64,000 bases of DNA, from assembly GCA_030066975.1 (NCBI GenBank), contig JASJAO010000007.1, forward strand, positions 1-64,000. The letters run 5' to 3'. The notes under the pieces are model-generated. The model ran no database searches, had not been told where the DNA came from, and worked only from the letters and a program-made list of their open reading frames with translations. Shown in pieces: positions 36,632-44,948 of this stretch; the stretch's first letter is position 1, and the number at the start of each line of letters is the position of its first letter. The position numbers and the translations under genes are program-made. The stretch comes from Henriciella sp. (lineage in GTDB: Bacteria; Pseudomonadota; Alphaproteobacteria; Caulobacterales; Hyphomonadaceae).

Positions 36632-39600
36632 CTAGAACGAGAAACGCCCCAATACGGAGAAACGACGGTCGTTGCGGAACGCAGAGCGCGTCACCCGAGT
36701 TCCGTCAAAGTCCACGACCTGCGTGGTCTCCGTGATTTCATCAAGCAGATTTACGCCTTGGATGCCGATCTTGAAGTACTCGTTCACTTCATAGAAGGCA
36801 GAGGCATCAAGTTGACCGGTCGCTTCCTGCCAAATTGGCGAGAATGGGAAGATGTCATCGCGAGGTGTGACAAGGAATTCGGACCGCCAGTTATAGGCTG
36901 CCCGCAGTGCAATCCGGTCATACTCGTAGAACACGGTCGCGTTGATCGTATCCTCCGATATGCCGGCCAGAGGTTGAAGATCAGCGAATGTACTTGGGTT
37001 CAGAGTGCCGGTATTGTTGACCGATGACTGCCCAAAGGAGGCCAGGTTCGGGTTTGAGAAATCGCTGCCATCAACATACGTATACGTGACCTGCGCGCCG
37101 AGCCCACTCAAAAGCCCTGGAAGCATGTCGTAAGTCTGCTGATAGGTCAGTTCGAAGCCGGACAGCGTGCCGTCCTGGCCATTAACCGGACCCTCAATCT
37201 GTACATCGATAGATTGACCGCTCGGTGAGGTGTAATCGACCGTTGAGAAGCCGGTATTCACGAAACCACTAATATCTTTCCAGAAGAGCGATCCGGTGAG
37301 CGAGCCGACATCGTCCCAGTACCATTCCACGGATATGTCGTAATTAATCGACTCAATCGGACGAAGGTTTCGGTTACCCGTCTCCGCCGCGAAGAGTGGA
37401 CCCGTTTCCAGATTGCCAGCGTCCCTTAGAGCGTCAGTATTGTCACCAATCGGAACGCCAGCACGGAACAGTTGGAGATCGGGCCGCGAGATCGCCTTGG
37501 ACACAGCGCCGCGTACAAGCCAGCCATTGCCGAAGTCGAGTTTCGCGTTGAAGCTTGGGAGCCAGTCGTCAAACTTAATGTCGCGATCATCGATCAGGAC
37601 TTCGCCGGTATGTGCAGCGGCGAACTCAGCTTGTCGCTCCGGGCTGAGCGAACAAACGCCCGGTAGGGTGTTTGCGCTCATCGCCTGGAAGTCACAGAAG
37701 CCTGTAATTTCCGAGACCTGGACGATCCCATCACCGTTTCCACCGCCAATTTGATTGCCCATAGCATCCAGCGCTGGCGTGTCGTAAAGATCCGGCACCG
37801 GGAAGCGGGTTTCGCCGCCTGCCTCAATAGTGGTCTCGACGTAGCGAAGACCAAAGTTACCATCCAGAGCGATCCCGTTCTTGAATTCGTGCCCGAAGTC
37901 CAGACGTCCGTAGAACGCGTTCGTGATCTCCGTCACATCCGAAATCTCTGATGGGCAGAATGGGTCACACTCGACAACCTCGCCGGTAACGGCATTGGTC
38001 TGTGTGCGACCGTTCACGCCATAGGTCGCGTTTGGCGTTTGAGAGAAGGTTTCAATGGCAGCGACTGTCTCGTCGGTTTGTCCAGACAGGTATTCACCCA
38101 GGAAATCATCCCCGCCGAAGAACCATCCCGCACCGCCCGGTGTTGGGACCGGGGCGTTGCCGCGCTGGAAGCTGGAGAAAGGATCCAGGAAGGAAGATGC
38201 ACCCGGGAATTCATCCACGAACGCGCCGCCACCCGTCGCAAACTCCTGACCAGGCAGTCCAGAATAGAGACGCCCGGGCACAAACCCGCCTGTCTCAGCA
38301 CAACCTGGGCCCGCATTCCATGGGGCGCAGCCTGCGCGGCCCGCCCATGGTGCTGACAGGTTCCCCCAGGTGCTGAAATTCGTGTTCCGTGTAATTCGAT
38401 CACGTTCGGCCCAGCGCGCACCAAAGCGGGCAGACCGGAAGAAACCGGTATCACTGATATCGTACTCACCATCCAGACGCAGACTGTTTAGATCGCCTTC
38501 GTTTTGCTCGCGGCTATCAAGTGCAAACCAGTAATAGGTGTAGAACCCGCTCGTCAGTGCATCATCCGGTGCACCTGGAGCGAAGCTTGGTGTGAGGAAC
38601 TGCACTTGTGGTGTATTGCCTGTAATATCCAGCTCGATATCGGACCAGGTGTTCATGGTACCGATAATGGAGTCTCGTTTCAGATCCGAACTGATTGACT
38701 GGGCTTCAAGGTTAAAGCGTAGACGATCCGTCGCCGTGTAAGAGAGATCGAATGAGAAATCTTCGGTTTCTGCATCCGAGCCGCGTTCGAAGCGCAGATA
38801 CTCCGTTGGAATGCCACCATATGGGCTTCCATAGCCGCCACTATTCGTTTGCGTCAGACGCCCGCTCTGGAAAACGCCGTTACTGTCGAATTGCCAAGTG
38901 GAACCAGGCGCCTCAACGGGGAAGAGGGAATCATCGTTCACCAGAGCGAGAATTGAAAACTCTTCGGTTTCGAAAGTGGTTTGTGAGTTCAGCCACTCAA
39001 ATGTGGCCAGCCATTTACGATCAGGGCTTTCCCACTGCCCGACAAACGAAAGCGCTTCGCGTTCCCGGAGCAGATTTGTAGTTCTGACACCGGCACCCTT
39101 CGGTACAAGAACAGAATTTTCGGGCGGGAAGTTGGATGCGTCGAATAGCGGGTCACCAGCGAACCCGGCGGAGCTCACGCTTTGTGTGCGAAAACACGGA
39201 CCGTCGAGCGTATCGGCCCGATAGCAGGGGTCGGTAACTTGTGATGCGTCGGTACGACTTTCCAACTCGGATGTTGCAAAGCCAATCTGCGCCCCAAACT
39301 GACCGATGCCCGTTTCCCAAGTGTTGGACACCAAGCCGGAAAACTCAGGAGACCACTCCTCTCGAAGGTCCCCATAGTTGTAGCCGACGGTCCCAGACGC
39401 CTTGAAGCCTTGAGTGTCAAGCGGTTTGCGGGTGATAAGGTTCACTGTACCGGCAATTCCACCTTCGATCATATCCGCCGTTACGTTTTTGAAAACCTGA
39501 ACACTGCCTAGCAGCTCGGGCGAAACATCGTTGAAGCTAAGAACGCTTCCGCCCGTCGCCGAGAAAATATCGCGACCGTTCAGTTCAGAGCGGACGAAAG

Positions 39601-40009
39601 GCAAGCCGCGGACAATTACACCGGTGCCTTCAACTGAGAACCGGTCTGGGTCCGACGTTTTTTCAAAGCGGCCAATATTTACGCCCGGTACACGCTGTAA
39701 CGATTCGGCGACTGACCGATCCGGCAGAGCGCCGATGTCCTCGGCCGTAATTGCGTCAACGAAAGTATCAGCGTTCTCTTTGATGTCTTGAGCAGACGAT
39801 AGTGATTTGCGAAAGCCAGTGACCACCACGACATCCTGGACACTTACATCATCCTCTTCCGCCACGGTGTCGTCGGCAATGTCTTGCGCGATCGCCACCG
39901 GCCCAATCGCGACCGCCATCGCGAGGCTCGACGCAGCCGCGAGCATAGTTGAACGCCCACGGGACTCCCCGAGTCGATTAAACCTGTTGTTCTGCAATTT
40001 TTCCTCCAA
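36632..40009 (-). CDS. TonB-dependent receptor, large carbohydrate type
   Basis: A 1125-aa outer-membrane receptor. A signal peptide lies near residues 20-42 (after MLAAASSLAMAVAIGPVAIAQ). The TonB-box-like stretch VQDVVVVTGFRKSL follows, then the plug (RSVAESLQRVPGVNIGRF, ADMIEGGIAGTVNLITRKPL) and a 22-strand barrel ending in RFSVLGRFSF. This is the long receptor group found in Caulobacterales and Sphingomonadales saccharide loci. It probably takes up beta-glucan oligomers. Its promoter region, shared with the halogenase gene, holds the LacI operator pair. Confidence 0.93.
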   Translation of the reverse strand: MEEKLQNNRFNRLGESRGRSTMLAAASSLAMAVAIGPVAIAQDIADDTVAEEDDVSVQDVVVVTGFRKSLSSAQDIKENADTFVDAITAEDIGALPDRSVAESLQRVPGVNIGRFEKTSDPDRFSVEGTGVIVRGLPFVRSELNGRDIFSATGGSVLSFNDVSPELLGSVQVFKNVTADMIEGGIAGTVNLITRKPLDTQGFKASGTVGYNYGDLREEWSPEFSGLVSNTWETGIGQFGAQIGFATSELESRTDASQVTDPCYRADTLDGPCFRTQSVSSAGFAGDPLFDASNFPPENSVLVPKGAGVRTTNLLREREALSFVGQWESPDRKWLATFEWLNSQTTFETEEFSILALVNDDSLFPVEAPGSTWQFDSNGVFQSGRLTQTNSGGYGSPYGGIPTEYLRFERGSDAETEDFSFDLSYTATDRLRFNLEAQSISSDLKRDSIIGTMNTWSDIELDITGNTPQVQFLTPSFAPGAPDDALTSGFYTYYWFALDSREQNEGDLNSLRLDGEYDISDTGFFRSARFGARWAERDRITRNTNFSTWGNLSAPWAGRAGCAPWNAGPGCAETGGFVPGRLYSGLPGQEFATGGGAFVDEFPGASSFLDPFSSFQRGNAPVPTPGGAGWFFGGDDFLGEYLSGQTDETVAAIETFSQTPNATYGVNGRTQTNAVTGEVVECDPFCPSEISDVTEITNAFYGRLDFGHEFKNGIALDGNFGLRYVETTIEAGGETRFPVPDLYDTPALDAMGNQIGGGNGDGIVQVSEITGFCDFQAMSANTLPGVCSLSPERQAEFAAAHTGEVLIDDRDIKFDDWLPSFNAKLDFGNGWLVRGAVSKAISRPDLQLFRAGVPIGDNTDALRDAGNLETGPLFAAETGNRNLRPIESINYDISVEWYWDDVGSLTGSLFWKDISGFVNTGFSTVDYTSPSGQSIDVQIEGPVNGQDGTLSGFELTYQQTYDMLPGLLSGLGAQVTYTYVDGSDFSNPNLASFGQSSVNNTGTLNPSTFADLQPLAGISEDTINATVFYEYDRIALRAAYNWRSEFLVTPRDDIFPFSPIWQEATGQLDASAFYEVNEYFKIGIQGVNLLDEITETTQVVDFDGTRVTRSAFRNDRRFSVLGRFSF

Positions 40010-40060
40010 AACTAGTACGCAGCCATTTTTCTGACTGTCTTATATTTTTGCGCCTAGCAC

Positions 40061-40105
40061 TAAATGAGAACGTTCACAATTCCCTTAGATGAACGTTCTC
40101 ATTTA
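40061..40105. promoter_or_regulatory. Paired LacI-type operators between TonB receptor and halogenase genes
   Basis: Two copies of the site TAAATGAGAACGTTCA are arranged as an inverted repeat: 40061-40076 and, reversed, 40090-40105, with 13 bases between. Each copy contains the palindromic core GAACGTTC, the usual layout of a LacI-family operator. The site lies 52 bp upstream of the receptor start and 87 bp upstream of the halogenase start, so one regulator can control both directions. Confidence 0.75.
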
Positions 40106-40191
40106 ACCTTGCAGCTGTTACATATTTGTCGCAAATGACATACGAAGCGGTGTTAGACTAATACAGAGCGGTTGGAGACAGGACCGAGACA

Positions 40192-41700
40192 ATGGGAATA
40201 CGAAGAATTGTAATCGTTGGAGGCGGTACCGCTGGATGGATGGCGGCGGCCACGTTTAGCCGTCTGAAGTCTGGCGCTCCACTGGATGTTCAGCTGATTG
40301 AATCTGAACAAATTGGCACAGTCGGTGTCGGCGAAGCCACGATCCCTCCCTTCGTAGAATTCAACCAATTGTTGAATATTGACGAGCCAACTTTACTCGC
40401 AGCGGTGCAAGGCACTTTCAAAGTCGGTATTCAGTTCGAGAATTGGGGAAAAGTCGGCGACAGCTACATCCACCCTTTCGGCAATTACGGCTATGAGATG
40501 GGCGGCATTTCGTTCCACCAAATCTGGCGCAAACTCCGACAGGATGGGGATAAGCGCCCCATTCAAGCCTTCAATCTTGAAACCATGGCAGCTTATTTTG
40601 GCAAGTTCGCGCGCACGGCAGATTACAGCCGCGAAGATTTGCCGCCGATGAATTACGCTTACCATATCAATGCGACAGCCTACGCCCAGTTCCTGCGCCG
40701 CGATGCTGAGGCCCGCGGCGTGATCCGCCGTGAAGGCAAAGTCGTCGATGTGACGCTTGATGCTGAAACGGGCAATGTCCGCTCAGTCACCATGGATGAC
40801 AAGGAGATCATCCAGGGCGACTTGTTCATAGACTGCTCGGGCTTTCGCGGCCTGTTGATCGAACAGGCTTTGGAAACGGGGTACGAAGACTGGCGGCATT
40901 ACCTGCCCTGCGACCGCGCTGTCGCCCTGCCTTGCAACCGCGATGATGGCAGTCCACCACCCCCGTTCACCAAGGCCACAGCACATCGTGCAGGCTGGCA
41001 ATGGCAAGTGCCGCTTCAACACAGAAATGGCAATGGTCATGTCTATTGCAGCGAGTATATGCAAGATGATGAAGCCCACGATATTCTCGTCGCGAATATG
41101 GCCGGTAAGCCCACTGCAGACCCCAACTTCTTGAGATTTATTACCGGGCGACGCAAGAAATTCTGGAACAAAAACGTGGTCGCGCTCGGCTTGGCAGCGG
41201 GATTCATGGAACCGTTGGAGTCGACCTCCATTCACCTCATCAATACAGGCATCAACAAGCTCATCGCCCTGCTCAGCCTGGACGGCATCACCCAGACACA
41301 ACAAGACGCCTATAATCGCCTGACGATAAAAGAGTATGCGCGGATCCGGGACTTTTTGATCCTTCACTATAACGCCACTGAGCGAGACGATTCAGAGTTC
41401 TGGAACTACTGCCGCACCATGGACGTTCCGGAGACTTTAACTGAAAAGGTCGAGCTGTTTCGATCAAATGGTCAGATCTTCCGCGAGGAGGACGAGCTCT
41501 TTACCGAGACAAGTTGGGCGGCGGTCATGATGGGACAAGGCATCGAAATGGAGGGCTATAGCCCGGTCGCCAGCGCGCTTGATTCGAATGCCATCAAACC
41601 CGAAATCGACGGTATGGAGCAATCCATTCGATATCTCGTGCAACGGATGCCCGGGCACGGAGAATTTTTGAGCCGGTATTGTCCAGCCGCACCGGCGTGA
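40192..41700 (+). CDS. Tryptophan-halogenase-family flavoprotein
   Basis: A 502-aa FAD-dependent halogenase-family protein. The FAD loop is VIVGGGTAGWMAA at the N terminus. The family motif appears as GWQWQVP (the WxWxI/VP motif that keeps the enzyme from acting as a monooxygenase), and GLAAGFMEPLESTSIHL is also conserved. Such genes are frequent beside TonB receptors in alphaproteobacterial sugar loci, where their substrate is not known. It is divergent from the receptor and shares its operator. Confidence 0.87.
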   Translation: MGIRRIVIVGGGTAGWMAAATFSRLKSGAPLDVQLIESEQIGTVGVGEATIPPFVEFNQLLNIDEPTLLAAVQGTFKVGIQFENWGKVGDSYIHPFGNYGYEMGGISFHQIWRKLRQDGDKRPIQAFNLETMAAYFGKFARTADYSREDLPPMNYAYHINATAYAQFLRRDAEARGVIRREGKVVDVTLDAETGNVRSVTMDDKEIIQGDLFIDCSGFRGLLIEQALETGYEDWRHYLPCDRAVALPCNRDDGSPPPPFTKATAHRAGWQWQVPLQHRNGNGHVYCSEYMQDDEAHDILVANMAGKPTADPNFLRFITGRRKKFWNKNVVALGLAAGFMEPLESTSIHLINTGINKLIALLSLDGITQTQQDAYNRLTIKEYARIRDFLILHYNATERDDSEFWNYCRTMDVPETLTEKVELFRSNGQIFREEDELFTETSWAAVMMGQGIEMEGYSPVASALDSNAIKPEIDGMEQSIRYLVQRMPGHGEFLSRYCPAAPA

Positions 41701-42088
41701 CGCCGCTTTTCTCGAGTGGCGCGGACATCTCCCCACCTCGCAGGTTTCTGTCAGACCATGCTGGAGACCGGTTCGCTCTAGACTGACACCAACGCCACGC
41801 CCTACATTTTTACTTTATGAATACGACATGTTCGCGCAGAGTTAGGCATTTTGTTTTACAAGGTTAGACACTTTCTGTTTTGTTCCTGACCCAGCCCCAT
41901 GATCCGGGCCGTGTAGTTTGTAGAGTTTGTTCTATAACACAGCCAGACCATCTCTTCGCTGGGCGATAAACCGCCTGGCACCGAGATCCATCTTGCCCGC
42001 GACTTTCATGCCGCCTTCGATCCTGACATTACGGTTAGGCCGGTGCTAGTCGCGATTCCGACTCGGCTGAACAACTTACAGTGATAGG
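41701..42088. mobile_element. Intergenic IS debris
   Basis: No intact gene is present. At 41761-41776 the sequence CTGGAGACCGGTTCGC ends a short frame (QTMLETGSL, stop) and is nearly identical to 57684-57699, where the frame also ends in a few codons (QTVLETGSH, stop), so both look like transposase tails. GGTTAGACACTT at 41862-41873 repeats the 7326 region. TGACCCAGCCCC at 41887-41898 equals the IS3 end at 129-140. Several old elements seem to have decayed here. Confidence 0.55.
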
Positions 42089-43102
42089 CTATCGAACCAC
42101 ACACACAGTGTGACTGCCGGCAGTCTCGAAAGAAATTCGACGCCCGGTGAATTTCGAAATGATTTCGGCATTTGTGGTGGCATGCAAACTCGGGCGCAGG
42201 GTCGAGAAAGTGCCACCCTTTGCTATAGCCATAGGCAATAGAAGCTGATCAGCAAGGTGATGATCTACAGCGGCACTGCTCGCTTCAAATGTTCTCATTT
42301 GCTTTGCGAGCCGTTTGGCAACTTGTTCTGCGCTCACACGCTTTTGGCCGAATTGGGCCATCAATACGGATCCGTGTTCATACTCCAGCCGTCCGAAAAG
42401 CGCATTGCCGGGGCCCCTTGAATCTGTCGAACGAAAACTGCAACCCGTTTCACAGTCGATCCCGAGAATCTTGGATGCAGTTTCCAGCTCACGCTTCGCG
42501 ATGTCGCCGGGGAGGTTGGAGATCAGTGCCTCGAGCGAACGCGAAACTTCATCGCCGCGTTCCAAGTGCTCGAAAGAACAGAGATCATTCGACGCGCCGA
42601 CTTTGGCGACAATCTCGCCCCCACCCGCCGGATAATATCCATATGCGTTCAGGTGACCATCCACTGCATAGCCGATCTTTCGAAGTGCTGGAAAAAAGCA
42701 CTCAGTCAAAAAATCGAAAGGGGGGGAACTTGGGTTATGCGTTCCGCCTTGGACGGTAACTTTGGAGGGTTGTCCGAGATGAAGGAGGACTGGAAGCACC
42801 GTTTGCAACACCAAATTTGCGCTGCCCGCCGACCCAACCGAGAACACGTAGTTTCCAGGCCGCACCGTGCCTGGACGAAGCATGATTTCAGAGCTGCCGA
42901 GTTCAGCACCAGATGCATGTCCGCCGCAAATTTCTGTCACGGCATTCAGTGCCGTCAAATGCTGTCGAAGCAAACCGGGCTTTGACCGATTTGCGCGAAC
43001 ATTTTCGATTCTTACCGGCTCACCAGTGATCGCGGACAAAGCAAGAGAAGAGCGGAGGATCTGTCCTCCGCCCTCCCCAAATGAACCATCAATCGTGATC
43101 AT
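42089..43102 (-). CDS. rtcA: RNA 3'-terminal phosphate cyclase
   Basis: A 337-aa RtcA. It starts MITIDGSFGEGGGQILRSSL, with RxxKPGL-type sequence after it (RANRSKPGLLRQHL), and the catalytic His is in the AVDHHLADQLLLPMA motif. RtcA converts RNA 3'-phosphate to 2',3'-cyclic phosphate with ATP. It is the last gene of the rsr-[RNA array]-rtcB-rtcA transcription unit, 75 bp after rtcB. Confidence 0.95.
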   Translation of the reverse strand: MITIDGSFGEGGGQILRSSLALSAITGEPVRIENVRANRSKPGLLRQHLTALNAVTEICGGHASGAELGSSEIMLRPGTVRPGNYVFSVGSAGSANLVLQTVLPVLLHLGQPSKVTVQGGTHNPSSPPFDFLTECFFPALRKIGYAVDGHLNAYGYYPAGGGEIVAKVGASNDLCSFEHLERGDEVSRSLEALISNLPGDIAKRELETASKILGIDCETGCSFRSTDSRGPGNALFGRLEYEHGSVLMAQFGQKRVSAEQVAKRLAKQMRTFEASSAAVDHHLADQLLLPMAIAKGGTFSTLRPSLHATTNAEIISKFTGRRISFETAGSHTVCVVR

Positions 43103-43177
43103 GGTTTTTATCCTTAGCCTTCGTTCGGCGCTTGCAAAGGTCCACTGGACCTTTGCATTGACTGCGCCAAACGCACC

Positions 43178-44401
43178 TCACCCTTTCACACACACGACCT
43201 GGCGGAGTATGTGGACAACCTCGACGAGATCTTTTTGTGCTTCCATGACCGCATCGATGTCTTTGTACGCGGCTGGCGTTTCATCCAGCACACCTTCATC
43301 AGTCCGGCACTCAACGTGGCTCACAGCCGCCAAATGCTCTTCCATTGAAACAGCCTTTTTTGCTGCTGTCCGAGACATGACCCGTCCAGCGCCATGGCTG
43401 CATGAGCAGAAGCTTTCGGCGTTGCCCAATCCGCGCACGATGTAAGACCGTGCGCCCATCGATCCAGGAATGATCCCCATTACCCCCAGAGCGGCGCGCA
43501 CGGCACCCTTCCGTGTTACGAAGATATTCTCTCCGAAGTGGTTTTCCCGCGTCACATAATTGTGGTGGCAGTTCACCGCTTCGGCTTCCGCATCGAATGG
43601 CATTGGCAGTTCTACCCGAAGAGCCGCGATGACGTTTGCCATCATCACCGTCCGGTTTGCCGCTGCAAAACTCTGAGCCCAATCAACCGCTTCAACATAG
43701 TCGTGAAAATGGTCTGTCCCTTCCGGGAAGTAGGCCAGGTTTTCATCAGGCAAATTGATGAACCATTTGCGCATGTCCTTTTTTGCAAGCTCGATGAAGT
43801 AAGAGCCGATCCGGTTGCCGACACCCCGCGAGCCGGAGTGCAACATAATCCAGACTTGATCGACTTCATCCAGGCAAATCTCAATGAAGTGGTTGCCTGT
43901 GCCAAGCGTGCCAAGATGCTTGTGGTTATTGGACCGCGCAATCGCCGGATGTTTGTCCGTAATCAGATCAAACTTCGGTTTCATTCCAACCCAGACGTCG
44001 TCCGCGGACTTTGGAGGGTTCTCCCACGAGCCTTTATCCCGACGTCCCCGACCAGATGTCCGCCCATGCGGTACAGCTTTCTCGATCGCAGACCGAATAG
44101 CCCCAAGAGAGTCTGGCAAATCGTTCGCTGTCAAAGACGTGCGCACCGCCATCATTCCGCAACCGATGTCTACCCCGACTGCGGCCGGGATGATCGCGTC
44201 CTTGGTTGGAATGACCGAGCCAACCGTAGAGCCAATACCGACATGAACGTCGGGCATCACTGCGAGATGCTTGAAAATGAAAGGCATTTGAGCGGTTTTG
44301 TTCAACTGCTCTCTCGCTTTGTCTTCAACAGGCACACCCCGAGTCCACATTTTTACGGGAGCACCGTGGTCAGATTCCATTACGTCAAAAGTGCGTTGCA
44401 T
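43178..44401 (-). CDS. rtcB: RNA-splicing ligase RtcB
   Basis: A 407-aa RtcB ligase. It shows GVDIGCGMMAVRT (Mn-binding Cys), GTGNHFIEI, MLHSGSRGVGN, and SCSHGAGRVMSR with the His that is guanylylated. RtcB joins RNA 2',3'-cyclic phosphate or 3'-phosphate ends to 5'-OH ends. ATG 44401 is preferred to 44407 because AGGAG lies eight bases upstream of it and only two from the first ATG. The 5' leader carries the last tRNA-like unit, whose stem ends 33 bp before the start codon. Confidence 0.95.
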   Translation of the reverse strand: MQRTFDVMESDHGAPVKMWTRGVPVEDKAREQLNKTAQMPFIFKHLAVMPDVHVGIGSTVGSVIPTKDAIIPAAVGVDIGCGMMAVRTSLTANDLPDSLGAIRSAIEKAVPHGRTSGRGRRDKGSWENPPKSADDVWVGMKPKFDLITDKHPAIARSNNHKHLGTLGTGNHFIEICLDEVDQVWIMLHSGSRGVGNRIGSYFIELAKKDMRKWFINLPDENLAYFPEGTDHFHDYVEAVDWAQSFAAANRTVMMANVIAALRVELPMPFDAEAEAVNCHHNYVTRENHFGENIFVTRKGAVRAALGVMGIIPGSMGARSYIVRGLGNAESFCSCSHGAGRVMSRTAAKKAVSMEEHLAAVSHVECRTDEGVLDETPAAYKDIDAVMEAQKDLVEVVHILRQVVCVKG

Positions 44402-44433
44402 CGTCATTCTCCTATCAGAGCGTGGTCTTCAAA

Positions 44434-44562
44434 CGGCGACAAGGGGGTGATGAGACATTGCCTGATGCTCTACCTGGCTGAGCTACAGCGCTATGAGTGC
44501 GCTGGCGGGATTTGAACCCGCGACCTTCAGATTCGGAATGTAGTCCCATCGGCATTCGCCAA
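44434..44562 (-). ncRNA. Y-RNA-like unit 4 with permuted tRNA-Arg(CCG)-like module
   Basis: In transcript order: the stem strand GGCGAATGCCGATGGGACTA (44560 down), then a tRNA 3' half (44538-44498) with loop TTCCGAA, stem TCTGA, T-arm GCGGG-TTCAAAT-CCCGC and acceptor CAGCGCA. A five-base linker CTCAT follows, then a tRNA 5' half (44492-44461) with acceptor AGCGCTG, TA, D-arm GCTC/GAGC and anticodon stem TCAGG. The transcript closes with TTGTCGCC, whose TCGCC pairs with the first GGCGA. Six of seven acceptor pairs and all five anticodon-stem pairs (one G-U) form. The loop gives anticodon CCG. Confidence 0.75.
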
Positions 44563-44573
44563 TGAATATGAAC

Positions 44574-44723
44574 GGCGACTAGCAATTGGTCAGATGTGAA
44601 TTTTCCGCCACTCTTCCTTATTCAGGAGAGGCTGGTTTCGAACCAGCACGGAGAGGCTTGCGCCGACCTCCACCCGAAACTTAAACGGGCGCGTCTACCA
44701 TGTAATCCGACCGGCATTCGCCT
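44574..44723 (-). ncRNA. Y-RNA-like unit 3 with permuted class II tRNA-Leu-like module
   Basis: The stem strand AGGCGAATGCC starts at 44723 and its partner TCGCC is at 44578-44574. Between them, TGGTAGACGCG (the 3' part of a Leu D-arm) is followed by an anticodon arm with loop TTAAGTT (AAG, or TAA if the loop is read one base earlier), a long class II variable arm, the T-arm GCTGG-TTCGAAA-CCAGC and acceptor CTCTCCT (44630-44624). A five-base linker GAATA leads to acceptor AGGAAGAG (44618-44611, one extra A), TG and GCGG of the D-stem. So the tRNA is opened in the D-loop rather than in the anticodon loop. Confidence 0.7.
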
Positions 44724-44730
44724 GATCTTA

Positions 44731-44826
44731 GGCGGAGGACAAGTGGGTTGCGACACGCGCTGGATTTGAACCAGCCTTCAGTCCGTAGACCTTCAACCAA
44801 ATGTAGTGCCGCAGGCATTCCTCCTT
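44731..44826 (-). ncRNA. Y-RNA-like unit 2 with reduced tRNA-like module
   Basis: The 5' strand GGAGGAATGCC and CACTACAT match the other units except at the stem, where GGAGGA replaces GGCGA. The 3' strand at 44739-44734 is TCCTCC instead of TCGCC, so pairing is kept (a compensatory change). Inside, GGTTG (44798-44794) pairs with CAACC (44750-44746) and encloses a T-arm GCTGG-TTCAAAT-CCAGC. A CTACGGA string resembles a tRNA-Arg(ACG) anticodon loop, but no 5' tRNA half is present. It may be a shortened or decayed unit. Confidence 0.6.
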
Positions 44827-44867
44827 TTGCTCTTTCCTTTCTTTCTTGCGCTTGCGCGCGTTGAATT

Positions 44868-44945
44868 TGGTCAGAGTGGCTGGACTTGAACCAACGACCC
44901 CCGGCTTCCAAAGCCGGTGCTCTACACAGACTGAGCTACACTCTG
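44868..44945 (-). tRNA. tRNA-Pro(TGG)-like gene inside the RNA array
   Basis: A 78-nt canonical cloverleaf in normal order. Acceptor CAGAGTG/CACTCTG pairs fully, the D-arm is GCTC/GAGC, the anticodon stem CCGGC/GCCGG encloses TTTGGAA (anticodon TGG), the T-arm is GTTGG-TTCAAGT-CCAGC, and A73 plus CCA are encoded. C1-G72 and A73 agree with bacterial tRNA-Pro. It begins three bases after the outer helix of unit 1. Whether it is a working tRNA or a decoy substrate of the repair system is unknown. Confidence 0.85.
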
Positions 44946-44948
44946 TTT

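Noticed and set aside
38014-38472. Long antisense frames inside the TonB receptor gene
   Set aside because: They follow the codon pattern of the receptor on the other strand and have no recognisable product.
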